64,000 bases of DNA from Kluyveromyces lactis (Eukaryota > Ascomycota > Saccharomycetes > Saccharomycetales > Saccharomycetaceae), in assembly GCF_000002515.2 (NCBI RefSeq), contig NC_006042.1:2418001-2482000 (forward strand). Reading direction: 5' to 3'. The notes below the pieces were generated by a model. That model was not told the DNA's origin and searched no databases. It saw only the letters and a list, made by a program, of their open reading frames with translations. The stretch's first letter is position 1, and every line of letters begins with the position of its first letter. Below are positions 52,201 through 60,464 of the stretch, piece by piece. The translations under genes were made by a program, and so were the position numbers.

Positions 52201-52639
52201 TACTGAAAATGGTTATTACATATCCCCCTCCTTTGAAACCCTAGAATCTCTAACTTTAATGGACGCTCGCAAGGTCGAAAACCTTGTTATTGGTCATGAT
52301 GATTATGGAAAGATTGAATTTTTGAAGCCAGTAGATTTATCTTTAATTCCACTACCTTCGCTATGTGGTAAACTTGTAATCTTCGAAAATAGATGTTGCA
52401 CCGTCTCGTATATTGGTGATAAACCAGAAAAAGGTCAAGGTTTGAATCTCCCTGCAAAAATCACATTGGTTGGTTGTTACCCTAAAGATAAATCCTCCGG
52501 AAAGCCAATCAAAGATCCGACTCATCCGATATTGAAAAAACATATAGAGAATTTGAAATCAATGAAAGAGGCCCAATTTGAATCCTATGATCCTGAAACA
52601 GGTTCCTGGTGCTTTGTTACTGAAGAACCTGTTGTATGA
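49247..52639 (+). CDS. NUP116: GLFG nucleoporin, single orthologue of Nup100/Nup116 (Nup98 family)
   Basis: The product is 1130 residues (Nup116 1113, Nup100 959). Residues 1-130 and 180-780 hold dense FG repeats of GLFG, SPFG and AFGQ type, which form the selective barrier of the pore. A Gle2-binding GLEBS segment sits at about 132-172 (PYTEKDVSTGYPSVFQ; YSFEELRFQDYQQNRK). This is a Nup116 and vertebrate Nup98 trait that S. cerevisiae Nup100 lacks. The C-terminal 150 residues form the Nup98-type fold (NGYYISPSFETLESLTL through GSWCFVTEEPVV), without a cleavage HFS triad at the end. S. cerevisiae has two copies from the genome duplication. Confidence 0.95.
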   Translation: MFGASRPAFGQTSTSPFGQQTQSTTNAFGQQHSGTTNNLFGSSSANNAQSGFGGFGTGGANTNPTQTINSPFGMSQQQNTTTSPFGGAAAGAAAGNSLSNPPSLFGGSQSSGTATGVLSSGPPSGTGIKPFQPYTEKDVSTGYPSVFQSITCMPEYSLYSFEELRFQDYQQNRKFSTTAGGPTASAIASPFGQQQTNGTNNTFGLGNKNTISAGGATPFGQQPANSPFGQQQPVNAFSQPNNTPFGQPQQQQQTGMFGQQQNNSPFGQNTASSSSPFGLNKPATSGGLFGQNTTNNNSAFGQANNSLFGQQNQQQNPGNAFGQNTGSNTFGSTFGQTNTNNQPGGLFGQNNTTAANTGGLFGQQSNANNAFGQNNNTSGGLFGSKPGGTTGGGLFGQQAQNGPSPFGQQNAANSTPFGQVNNTQAGGLFGQNNTNTGGGLFGQQQPSNTNSTGLFGQQSNAASTGGPFGQQNSNSMNQQGGGLFGAKPTTGGLFGSNNQSQQGSTGLFGAQNKTVMGGSSALFGQNNQQQQSGGLFGQSNQPSATGGLFGNQNQQTQQPNTGGLFGQQNNSMANNTGGLFGAKPTGTTGGLFGQSSQQQNTSSGLFGQNNNQNNTATGGLFGQNNQQQGQSSGSLFGAKPSGTNALGATNGGLFGGNTQQQNTATGGLFGAKPADSASTSGGLFGTKPTGGLSSTTGGGLFGGKPAGTAPFGATNTNNASSIGGGSLFSANKPANTGSTGLFGSQNNTSGNANTGGLFSSSSLQQNQQMQNQQQAAQANSNPYGTDELFSRVISIPNSITQPTKPSATMVSADLKKKNSLSAAYKLLPKPLFDSKKSEPNSRKVKIHLKLSKPKEEDTSSTALTRKPMDSSIFTASTDEAILTTGELLFNPDKKSFKNLIINRQKMEEDDTSSGELKFIIFNTDDGPQKKMEQKENNDIFSKIQETPVSKHPDLSPERETSIIIDTDKKRKVFHKSKLVEDDISFTENGYYISPSFETLESLTLMDARKVENLVIGHDDYGKIEFLKPVDLSLIPLPSLCGKLVIFENRCCTVSYIGDKPEKGQGLNLPAKITLVGCYPKDKSSGKPIKDPTHPILKKHIENLKSMKEAQFESYDPETGSWCFVTEEPVV

Positions 52640-52880
52640 ATAGCACACTTCAATCTTGTAGATTACATCATCATATTACATCTTATATATATATATATAT
52701 ATACTAGTTTTAGGCTGCAGTTGAAAAAATATTTTCGAAAGAATCACAATAACACATGGAAATTGCATTGTCACGGTGGAATATGTGAATGGATATTAGG
52801 TGAGGTATAATGCGGTGTTGATATTAAGATCAACATACTAATTCTTCTGAAGATCAATACAAAACAATAAAAATAATAGA

Positions 52881-52952
52881 TGCCACCTCCAGGAATCGAA
52901 CCTGGGTTTCATCGGCCACAACGATGTGTAATAACCCCTATACTAAGATGGC
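52881..52952 (-). tRNA. tRNA-His (GTG)
   Basis: The minus strand gives a 72-base cloverleaf beginning GCCATCTTAGTATAGGGGTT and ending GGTTCGATTCCTGGAGGTGGCA. The acceptor GCCATCT pairs with AGGTGGC with one G-T pair. The anticodon GTG is in CGTTGTGGCCG. The extra G at -1 is added after transcription. An LTR lies 15 bp upstream of its 5' end. Confidence 0.96.
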
Positions 52953-52967
52953 GCAGGATACAAGATT

Positions 52968-53692
52968 TGTTGTGATATGCTTTGGATGATACTGATTGAT
53001 TAATTGTTGAAACGGATCATAAACTATGATCGGGTAACTACCAATGTAATAGGCGGTTAAGTACCAAGATGATACGTAAGGATTGTTTCTAGTTGATACA
53101 TCATCAACCAATCTGAGTTATTATATAAGGAGGCATTGGATCTGTACAATGACGATCAACACAGTCATGCCAGATCACCAGGTGCATCAACATACATTAC
53201 TAGATATATAGCTAATAAACACTATGGATTCATCAGATACCAAAGATCTTGAAATAACAACACGTGACTGGAAATACCAGTATCAACAACATTAATCGCC
53301 TGATGAGGGATCGTAGAGACCAAACAAGTACTGAATTTGATATAAGAATATACATAGTTAGATCCTTGAGCATATGCGTCTTGCTCCTTCTTGTTGCATC
53401 CAACCTCTCAAAAGGTTGCAACTTAACTCAGCCCTAATACTCAACTCATACTCAGTTGTCCGTCGGACTTTTTCATGGTAACTGATAGTCTCATGAGCCA
53501 CTCGTCATGCGCAGCTTCTGCCTATTCCAATTTCACTAAATATTGTCACGTGACCCTCTTTGATCCATCTAGGCCTTCCCTTCTGGATACCACAGGATCC
53601 ATATGCCCAGTCACTGACGTCTTGGAACTCTGCCGAGCGTTGGATAGCTCACATGACCTACAGGATGCCTGGCTTAAGCCTATCTTACGACA
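52968..53692 (-). mobile_element. Ty3/Gypsy (sigma-like) solo LTR, interrupted by a second LTR
   Basis: The outer LTR matches the one next to tRNA-Val in reverse orientation. Its plus-strand ends are TGTTGTGATATGC (52968) and TTACGACA (53692). It is split by another LTR at 53005-53291, and without that insertion it measures about 430 bp, against 420 for the tRNA-Val copy. It begins 15 bp upstream of tRNA-His, again the Ty3-type site. No target duplication is evident and the copy has drifted in most parts, so it is older than the LTR inside it. A solo fossil without coding region. Confidence 0.8.
53005..53291 (+). mobile_element. Nested solo LTR inside the tRNA-His LTR
   Basis: This unit of 287 bp begins TGTTGAAACGG and ends ATCAACAACA. 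It is flanked on both sides by an intact TTAAT duplication (53000-53004 and 53292-53296). It interrupts the outer LTR exactly there, as shown by the unbroken counterpart near tRNA-Val. TATATAA at 53122 and AATAAA near 53214 suggest plus-strand orientation. The intact target duplication suggests a fairly recent insertion. Likely a Copia-type (Ty1/Ty4-like) LTR; the family is uncertain. A solo fossil. Confidence 0.85.
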
Positions 53693-54249
53693 CAAACCAT
53701 AAGAATCTTACACCAAATGCAGTGACACAATTTCACGAGGTGGATACTGCCCCGCCTCCTCGTGGCACCTCGCCTCCCCTCAGGAATCAAGCCGTCATGT
53801 GTTGAATAGCCATGAACCCATATCTCAAGAAGACGCCATGGTAAATTCCATTATGAAATATGTTTATTGAGTGAGTCTTCGATAAAACCATACTTGTGTT
53901 TCCTTTTGAGTAAAGTAAGTGCAATATATCTTGAGTCGACGTAACGCAGAAGAATATGTATTGATGGAGATGACTCCAGTGAATGTCCCTCTCATTTAAA
54001 CGTCTTTCTGATACGTTTATCAGTCATCTGTTGAGTGACCTCCAGAAGAGAATTGAAAGTAGTTCATTATTTTTTTTTACATATTCTCCTTACCACGCTG
54101 CAGTGCATAACCACTATATTATGGAGAAGAGCACAACCAAGGCCACCCGAAATATAAACAGTCAAATATGCTAAAAGCTTAATTAATCAAGTCGGAAAGC
54201 GTGGCTGATATACAAGCTACGTTGTTAAAACTCTTTAAAATGAAGACCA
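53693..54249. other. Intergenic between LTR and IOC4
   Basis: There are 557 bp without a gene. It begins with a GC-rich stretch of competing inverted repeats (53734-53772) and then becomes AT-rich. The first part may be further element debris. Confidence 0.5.
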
Positions 54250-55575
54250 CTACCCAGCTGCAGTGACTTGGGGTGACTCTGGATTGGGCTCATTTTTATC
54301 AGGCTCTGGTTTGATTATCTGTGCATCTGAAGACCATGATGAAGTATCAAATTGGAATGGATGATCAAAAATTTCTTCGTATGCTTCCAAAAACTTACCC
54401 AAAACATTTGATTCTTGAAGAGCTTGCTTTTTCAAATTGAGAAGAACCCGATAGTTTAATAGGAACTCTGGATTTGATAAAAACATTGTCCATAATTCGT
54501 TATGCTTTCCTTTCAAAGAGAGACACATGGCTAGTTCATCCGAAATTAAATGAATTAAGTCTGGATCATCGTTTTTATCCAAAATATATTCTATAAGCAT
54601 TTTGTTAGCAGCAGACAATCTGTCTTTCAACTCTAATTTCAAATCATTATGGATCTCAAGATTTTTTTTGGTAATTAGCTTTGTCGCAAAAGGTGGGTGG
54701 GAATCTAATTCTAAGTCCTGGGGCCCTAACCCCACAATCTTCCAATCGACATCATCTTCGTAATGATATATAACTGGCTTAGTTTTTGCTTTTGGTAGGA
54801 CAGCTTTAGTACTTTTTTTCGTTGCAGCTTTGGCCTTACCTTTGGTTGTGACCTTTGACCTTGACTTTGGTACTGAGGGGCTTTCTTCATCCAGGTCTTC
54901 CGAGATGTCACTCTCATCAATAATATCTGTGTCTCTATGTTTATCCTTATTTTTATCATCATCTGTTGTTTTCGTATTAGATCTTGTTGACCTTCTTGGG
55001 GCTGGTTTCGGCTTCTTTGCCTTCGTCCTAGAACTGCTTCGAGTTGGTCTCCTCTTCGAACTTCCCTCAGAGTCAACATTTTCCACGTAATCATCTTCGT
55101 CTTCGTCATTTTCGCCTTCTGTGTAGTCATCATCATCTGGTTTCCCACTGGATCCATACTCCACAAACTCCCACACGTCAATACCGGTAGTCAAACCTTG
55201 TTTAGCCATTTCATAGGCATGGACCAAATTTTTCGAAGTCTTACTGTTAACTTTAGATAAGAAAGCCTCGATCTGTGGTAGTGTCAACTCATGCAAATTA
55301 CGTGGGTTTAACCAAATGTAGGAATCATCATGAAAAAACTTCACGCAATAATTGGTTAACTCACGAGTAAATTTCTTAAAAGTAAGCACAGGTGAATATT
55401 CAATATTCTCAGCACTATCTGAATCTTGGTCTGATTCATCTGGAAGCTTGGATCTATTTTTCGTAAGAATTTGCTGAGGTATTATCTCAAACGGTATAAC
55501 CATCGCTGGCCATGGTGGATAACCTTTTACTTTTGCAATTACAATATCCGTAGGTTGCAACATTTTTGACACCAT
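54250..55575 (-). CDS. IOC4: ISW1b chromatin-remodelling subunit Ioc4 (PWWP domain)
   Basis: The product is 441 residues (S. cerevisiae Ioc4 has 475) from the ATG at 55575. The frame extends to 55656, but the extra 27 residues precede the PWWP domain and are unlike the family. The PWWP domain starts at once: QPTDIVIAKVKGYPPWPAMVIP. A K/R/S-rich, acidic disordered middle follows, then a helical C-terminal region. Ioc4 reads H3K36 methylation and brings Isw1 to gene bodies. It is next to MCM1 as in S. cerevisiae. Confidence 0.93.
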   Translation of the reverse strand: MVSKMLQPTDIVIAKVKGYPPWPAMVIPFEIIPQQILTKNRSKLPDESDQDSDSAENIEYSPVLTFKKFTRELTNYCVKFFHDDSYIWLNPRNLHELTLPQIEAFLSKVNSKTSKNLVHAYEMAKQGLTTGIDVWEFVEYGSSGKPDDDDYTEGENDEDEDDYVENVDSEGSSKRRPTRSSSRTKAKKPKPAPRRSTRSNTKTTDDDKNKDKHRDTDIIDESDISEDLDEESPSVPKSRSKVTTKGKAKAATKKSTKAVLPKAKTKPVIYHYEDDVDWKIVGLGPQDLELDSHPPFATKLITKKNLEIHNDLKLELKDRLSAANKMLIEYILDKNDDPDLIHLISDELAMCLSLKGKHNELWTMFLSNPEFLLNYRVLLNLKKQALQESNVLGKFLEAYEEIFDHPFQFDTSSWSSDAQIIKPEPDKNEPNPESPQVTAAG

Positions 55576-56741
55576 TATGAAATGCACAGTTTTCGCTATT
55601 GAAGTATACCTAGCAGATACTTGAAACACCAAGGGTTGAATACCTAGATATTCCACAATCCTTAAAGAAATCGCATTTCACAGTAGCAGTTAAGTAACCT
55701 GAAATTTACGATTTCGTGTTTAAAAATCATTGAAAATAAAGCTTCTAAGGCAAAAACATTATATCACATGCAAATAGCCAAGCAATAATGAACCTTACCA
55801 TCCAAGACTGATTATTTGCTACGCTAACCATAAGAATAGTAAACCTTAATTTATAACTGAAATAAGTTTTAGTATACACCAGCGAAGAAAAGAAAATGTA
55901 CAAATACATATATATATATAGAACTGTCACAAACGATAATTCTTCTCGGAGAAAACCTACAAACGATAGGAGAAAAGGGTCCAGAGGAAACGGGTTATTT
56001 ATTAAGAAAATAGGAAGAGAGAAGAATTAGGCATAGAGATAATGATATAGTAAAAGGAAAGCTTGTCCTTCAAAGTCTTATATCATTTCTGAGAGTCCAT
56101 AGAATGTAAAAAAAAATTAATAAAAGGAAAAGGAAAAGGGTTAAAAAGTCAAGTGGTATGAGAGTTTTTCATCAGTTGCGCTTGGATAATTAAAATTTGT
56201 ACAGCCTCTGATAGCCAGGAAATGTGTAAGAGTCACAGATCTCTGACATGTCGTATCGGTAGTAATTGAATTAAACTTAAAGTCAATTTGTATTGTATCC
56301 TATTTCTATTTCATTTGAGTTTAGTTTAGTTTCGTCTCCGCCCTGCACGCTTCTTTGATCTTTCAATTCAACCAGAGAATCGGGAGATCGACGGCCGATC
56401 TACAATTCGAACATTTTCGATGACAAGTCATCAAGGAAAGAGAAGGTGGATACAGATATCTTGAACAGTTGTTTCTAGTGCCACTGAACCAGTCAATTTG
56501 AGAATAATAAGATCCAGGAAGGAAAGTAGTAGAAAAAAAGGATGTAAAAAAACAGTTAGCTCACAACACGTAGACAGGCATAAATTAACTGATAACAACA
56601 ACGAAAATATAACAGAACAAAAGTTTGCTTCAAAGTAGTTAATTAGATTCATATGGTTTTCAGCTCTTTTCATGTCTTTCTGTGCCATTTCTTTGAAGTG
56701 GTCAGTGTTTCACAGAATTCCAGTTAAGAAATCCCTTAAGT
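55576..56741. other. Intergenic MCM1 to IOC4
   Basis: This 1.17-kb gap holds the MCM1 3' region and the IOC4 promoter, with A/T tracts and a (TA)n run near 55908. Two minus-strand frames (56431-56688, 85 codons; 55745-55930, 61 codons) are hydrophobic and unsupported. Confidence 0.5.
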
Positions 56742-56953
56742 TCAAAACTGGCCATGTTGAGAGTTAACGCCGTTGAAGTATTGTTCGTAGGCGGCAGCAT
56801 GGTCTGGGTTTAAATAAGAAGCATTAGTGAAATTCGGAGTTTGGCCCGTGCCTTGAACCTGAGGTTGCTGGTGCTGTACGGATTGGGGTTGTTGTTGCTG
56901 TTGTGAATTTTGGCCCTGCTGTTGGAGCGCCAAACGTTGTTGCTGTTGCTGTT

Positions 56954-56984
<31 letters not shown>

Positions 56985-57452
56985 TTGTTGTTGCTGGGGC
57001 AGAAGGCCGTGGGAATGTCCACCACCTGGCAATTGGACCGAGGTAGGTACTGTGGAGTGTGGCTGACCACCAACATCGCCGCCATGATCGTGTTGCACGT
57101 TATGTTCATCATCTTCATCTTCATCTTCCTCCTCATCGTCATCATCCTCATCGTCTTCCTCTGGTGCATTCAAACACGCTTGAATTAAATTCTTGCCCTC
57201 AGGTTGTGTAACAATGGGTTGGAACTTTGGTGTAGTGAACGTATAAACTAGACCGGTTTCAGAAACAACCAAAAGAAGAACCTGAGTACCTGTTAACACA
57301 GATAACTCATATGCCTTCTTCATAATACCATGTTTCCGCTTCGAAAAGGTGATATGACGCCTGGTCTTATCCTGAATGAATTTGATCTCAATTTTTCTCC
57401 TTTCCTTGGTTTCTTTCGTGACACTGTCGTCTTTAACTTCTGAATCCGACAT
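56742..57452 (-). CDS. MCM1: MADS-box transcription factor Mcm1
   Basis: The product is 236 residues from the ATG at 57452 (the three codons further upstream are GTG-led, not ATG). The MADS box is at about residues 17-75 (ERRKIEIKFIQDKTRR; TFSKRKHGIMKKAYELSVLTG; VLLLVVSETGLVYTF) with the SAM extension ending near 95 (LIQACLNAPEEDD). An acidic run and a glutamine-rich tail follow, including about 20 consecutive Q. Mcm1 controls cell-cycle, mating-type, pheromone and arginine genes. S. cerevisiae has a second MADS gene, ARG80, next to MCM1; here there is only one. Confidence 0.97.
56937..56996. repeat. Polyglutamine-coding CAA/CAG tract in MCM1
   Basis: Twenty triplets (mixed CTG and TTG on the plus strand), encoding about 20 glutamines in the MCM1 activation region. 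The mixed codons make it more stable than a pure repeat, but length polymorphism is likely. Confidence 0.9.
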
Positions 57453-59130
57453 CACGGGCACTTGCAGCTGATTTTTTTTTTGTTTCGGTACTTTCTAAAT
57501 GAGAAACACTGTTTATACCTGTTTTGTTATTTCCACAGTCTGATTATTCTATAATTGAGAGAAAAAATATATCAACAGTACAAGTACTAGTGCGACCTGG
57601 GAATGGTAAGTGGAAGTATCTAATTAACTTAATGAGGTTACTAAATAACAAAAACTTTTCAATGCTGTGCACTTCCCTAAACAGTAAAACACCTGTGTAA
57701 ACTATCAGGCAAAAACACCAACTCTATATTCTTTGTTCTTTATTCTATAATTCTTTATTCTTGCGAGAAAAAAAAACGCACACATATACAGACTAAGCGA
57801 GATAAACAGTAGAAGTCAGTATTTTTAAGCAGCGAAAAATATAAAAAAATTATGGAGCTAACTGTAAATAAAGAGAGGGAGAGAGATATTATGCTCAAAC
57901 ACAAGGACACATTTTCTTATGACCAGTGGATTATCTGGAGGTAAAGTTTAGTTGGCTCTCAAATGTACTATGGTGATGATGTACTATGTATCAAAGTTTC
58001 GTCAACTGCAGAAGTTGGTTTTTTTCTCTTCAAGGAGATTCTGAGTATAATGTTACCGTAGATATAGATGTAGATGACACCTTTTTCTTAGGTACAGCAG
58101 GATACTAGGGATTCCTTTTGTTGACAAGGTGTTAATTGCATCCCGCCGCTATAGGACACATCTACGACGATCAACGATATATGTGGCGAGTGTTTAGGCA
58201 CTTACTTATCCTTATTATATTCTTCTGTTGCCTTACCATTCATAGCATTGTCAATATCCGGACGTAGTGTTTTGAGAACTGGCCGGACCTCCTTTTCGAC
58301 TGTGTGTCGTGTAGAATTACTCAAAAGAGGCATAATATGAGATAAGGGAGTGATTAGTGAAGAGCAGAGACCAAAATGTCACAGTGTACGTTACACGTGA
58401 CACCAGGCGCCTCATAAAAGTTACCCGGATATCGTCCAATTCAGTACAGAGTAAAACGACGCGTGTGGTGTGTGGGTGATGGTACATGGGGTTATGGTGG
58501 TGCCACCAATACCACGACTATTGCTTATCTAAGCATAAAAATCAGCAGAGATTTTCGCTGTTCTATAATAAGCCATAGGAAGGAACATTAGGAGAAATAG
58601 GGACACCGTAGATGATATTGGGGTTTGGAATTATCGGGAAATATGTACAGAAAACAGGAAAGTGTTTCTATTACTTTCCGTATGCGGGTGATTGTCATAC
58701 TTTCTGGAGTCCCCAGCCGGTACCACATTTTGATTGTTATCTCACACCATTGGAAGAGGATATACTTCCACAAGATAAACAGTGGAAATCAGAGAATAGC
58801 TGAAAATATGGTGAGATTTCCATTTCAATTGGTATGATTTGAATTCAATCTATACTTGGAATACCGGCAAATAATAATTATACGCTGATACCCCAGGGAC
58901 GTGCAAAGTATCATCACTTTTCAGATGCAACTCCAAAAGGAATGACTATATAAAGACTGATTATATATGCCGTTAAATTCTTCTTGAAACCTTAGCGCTT
59001 TCCCTTCTTTTGTACCTGTTAATCGTATATCCTAATTTCCCTTCAAAACTGTCCCAAGCTACAATCAGGACAACAAACTGTTTACTGTCGCATCACTTCA
59101 CACAGGACAAATAATAATCAATATACTACA
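57453..59130. other. Long upstream region of MCM1
   Basis: This 1.7-kb gap contains a 43-codon minus-strand ORF at 58202-58333 (listed separately) and the promoter of the small mitochondrial-type gene. The rest is AT-rich with A tracts and a GA-rich stretch near 57870-57890. ARG80, which is here in S. cerevisiae, is absent. Confidence 0.5.
58202..58333 (-). CDS. Possible 43-residue small protein
   Basis: An ATG-started minus-strand frame reads MPLLSNSTRHTVEKEVRPVL and ends NGKATEEYNKDK. It is hydrophilic, charged and balanced, unlike the A/T-driven frames around it, and sits in a GC-richer patch of the otherwise AT-rich MCM1 upstream gap. I do not recognise it. Against it: 43 codons is within chance length, and the only clear support is composition. 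Confidence 0.35.
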   Translation of the reverse strand: MPLLSNSTRHTVEKEVRPVLKTLRPDIDNAMNGKATEEYNKDK

Positions 59131-59355
59131 ATGAACCCAACTTTAGTTAGAGCTTTCCACAGATCCGCCGTCAGACTATCCCAAGCTTCTGCGGACGCTT
59201 CTTCACACAGTATGTCTACCGGAAAGTGGTTTGCTACCCTAGGAGGTGTCACTGTACTACTTGGTGCTGGTGCTGGTGCCTTGCAATGGGCCTACAAAGA
59301 TTCAAAAATTGACCAAATCTTTGCCAAGGAAAGAAGACAGGGTCTACACCATTGA
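59131..59355 (+). CDS. Small predicted mitochondrial inner-membrane protein
   Basis: The product is 74 residues. The N-terminus (NPTLVRAFHRSAVRLSQAS) is basic and serine/alanine-rich, typical of a mitochondrial targeting signal. A single transmembrane helix follows at about residues 32-51 (WFATLGGVTVLLGAGAGALQW), then a short basic tail (KIDQIFAKERRQGLHH). It is probably a small membrane subunit or accessory factor. It lies before YET, where S. cerevisiae has the unnamed small ORF YKL065W-A, and it may be that gene. Function unknown. Confidence 0.7.
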   Translation: MNPTLVRAFHRSAVRLSQASADASSHSMSTGKWFATLGGVTVLLGAGAGALQWAYKDSKIDQIFAKERRQGLHH

Positions 59356-59781
59356 AGCAAAAATTGACCAAAAGCTTGCTGAACGTCGGACTCGTGCGGT
59401 TAAATACTGAGATTTTTATATATTCTTCAATTTTGTACTAATTTAATGAACGGTTATTAAACATACCCTACCCAGGTAGCGCCAGTTTTATTTTTTTTTA
59501 TTTATTCTGTCGTTACTTTGTTCTTCGTTATGGAAAACTGACGCACCTGTCGGTTTAATCTTTTTTTTTTTTTATGATTGGTACTTTTACATTGCTTTGG
59601 TTCTATTTTTTGATCTTCGATACTTTTTTTTTAAGGTACTATTTAAGAACACAGTTACATATTCGACAAACTTTAATCAGTCAAAGCAACGGTAAAATTA
59701 GGATTCTTTTCAGTGGTTGGTTGTCTCATCGAATATTTGAATTATAATTGGAGGTACCAAATTGTAATCAGAAACTTTAAA
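59356..59781. other. Intergenic before YET
   Basis: There are 426 bp with long T tracts (59492-59500, 59563-59573, 59623-59632) and the YET promoter. Nothing else is recognised. Confidence 0.5.
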
Positions 59782-60405
59782 ATGTCAATCTATTTCTCTG
59801 TGTTGTTCATACTTCTTGTGGCCCAAATGGCTTTCATGTTCATGATAGTTATGCCCTTGCATTATCAGATAAGGAAAAGATTAGTGGTTTTCTCTGATAA
59901 TTTTTTATCAGGTCCTCAATTTAGAACTGTGGTGGCTATATTAAGTTGTTTAGTGATGCTACTGTTCATTGACTCATGGAAACGTGCACAGCTCCCAGTG
60001 TTCTCTCACGCAGAGAAACCACAAGATGTGGCTAGTTCGTTGAAGACATTGACTACAAGGGCTTACAATCAAAGAAACGTATACATTTCGGGGTTCATTC
60101 TATACTTTACTATTTGTATTCCTGTCTTATTGAACTTATTAACCCGTTTGGTAAAATACGAGACTCTAATTAGGGAACTGAACTCTGTACCTGCAGTTGA
60201 AAACAAGCAAGATGAGAAGGATAAGAACAAAGCCAAGGAGAAAGAAGTCGCATCTCCCCAATTAACCGCACTACAAAAGGAGTTGGAATCAAAGAAAGTA
60301 TCTTTGAAGGCGTTAAAGATTCAAATAAACAATCTAAACGAACACTTCGATGCCACTATTAAGGATAAGGATCCTCAGCCAGCCTCAGAGAAGAAAAACG
60401 ATTGA
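59782..60405 (+). CDS. YET1: ER membrane protein of the BAP31 family (Yet1/Yet2)
   Basis: The product is 207 residues from the ATG at 59782 (S. cerevisiae Yet1 has 206). The frame extends to 59713 but without an ATG that fits the family. Three membrane helices: residues 2-24 (SIYFSVLFILLVAQMAFMFM), about 50-67 and about 105-127. A charged coiled coil covers 150-200. The last four residues, KKND, fit the dilysine KKXX signal for return to the ER. Yet proteins act with the translocon and in inositol regulation. S. cerevisiae has YET1 (YKL065C) and YET2 (YMR040W) from the duplication; either symbol is possible. Confidence 0.92.
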   Translation: MSIYFSVLFILLVAQMAFMFMIVMPLHYQIRKRLVVFSDNFLSGPQFRTVVAILSCLVMLLFIDSWKRAQLPVFSHAEKPQDVASSLKTLTTRAYNQRNVYISGFILYFTICIPVLLNLLTRLVKYETLIRELNSVPAVENKQDEKDKNKAKEKEVASPQLTALQKELESKKVSLKALKIQINNLNEHFDATIKDKDPQPASEKKND

Positions 60406-60464
60406 TATGAAACAATGTACGAACTTTTACTTAACTATAAAGCACGAAACAAAAAAATCCATTA

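Noticed and set aside
56431-56688. An 85-codon hydrophobic minus-strand ORF after MCM1
   Set aside because: It starts with ATG but lies in the MCM1 3' region with no promoter or recognisable feature. Chance is likely, since hydrophobic frames are common in AT-rich DNA.
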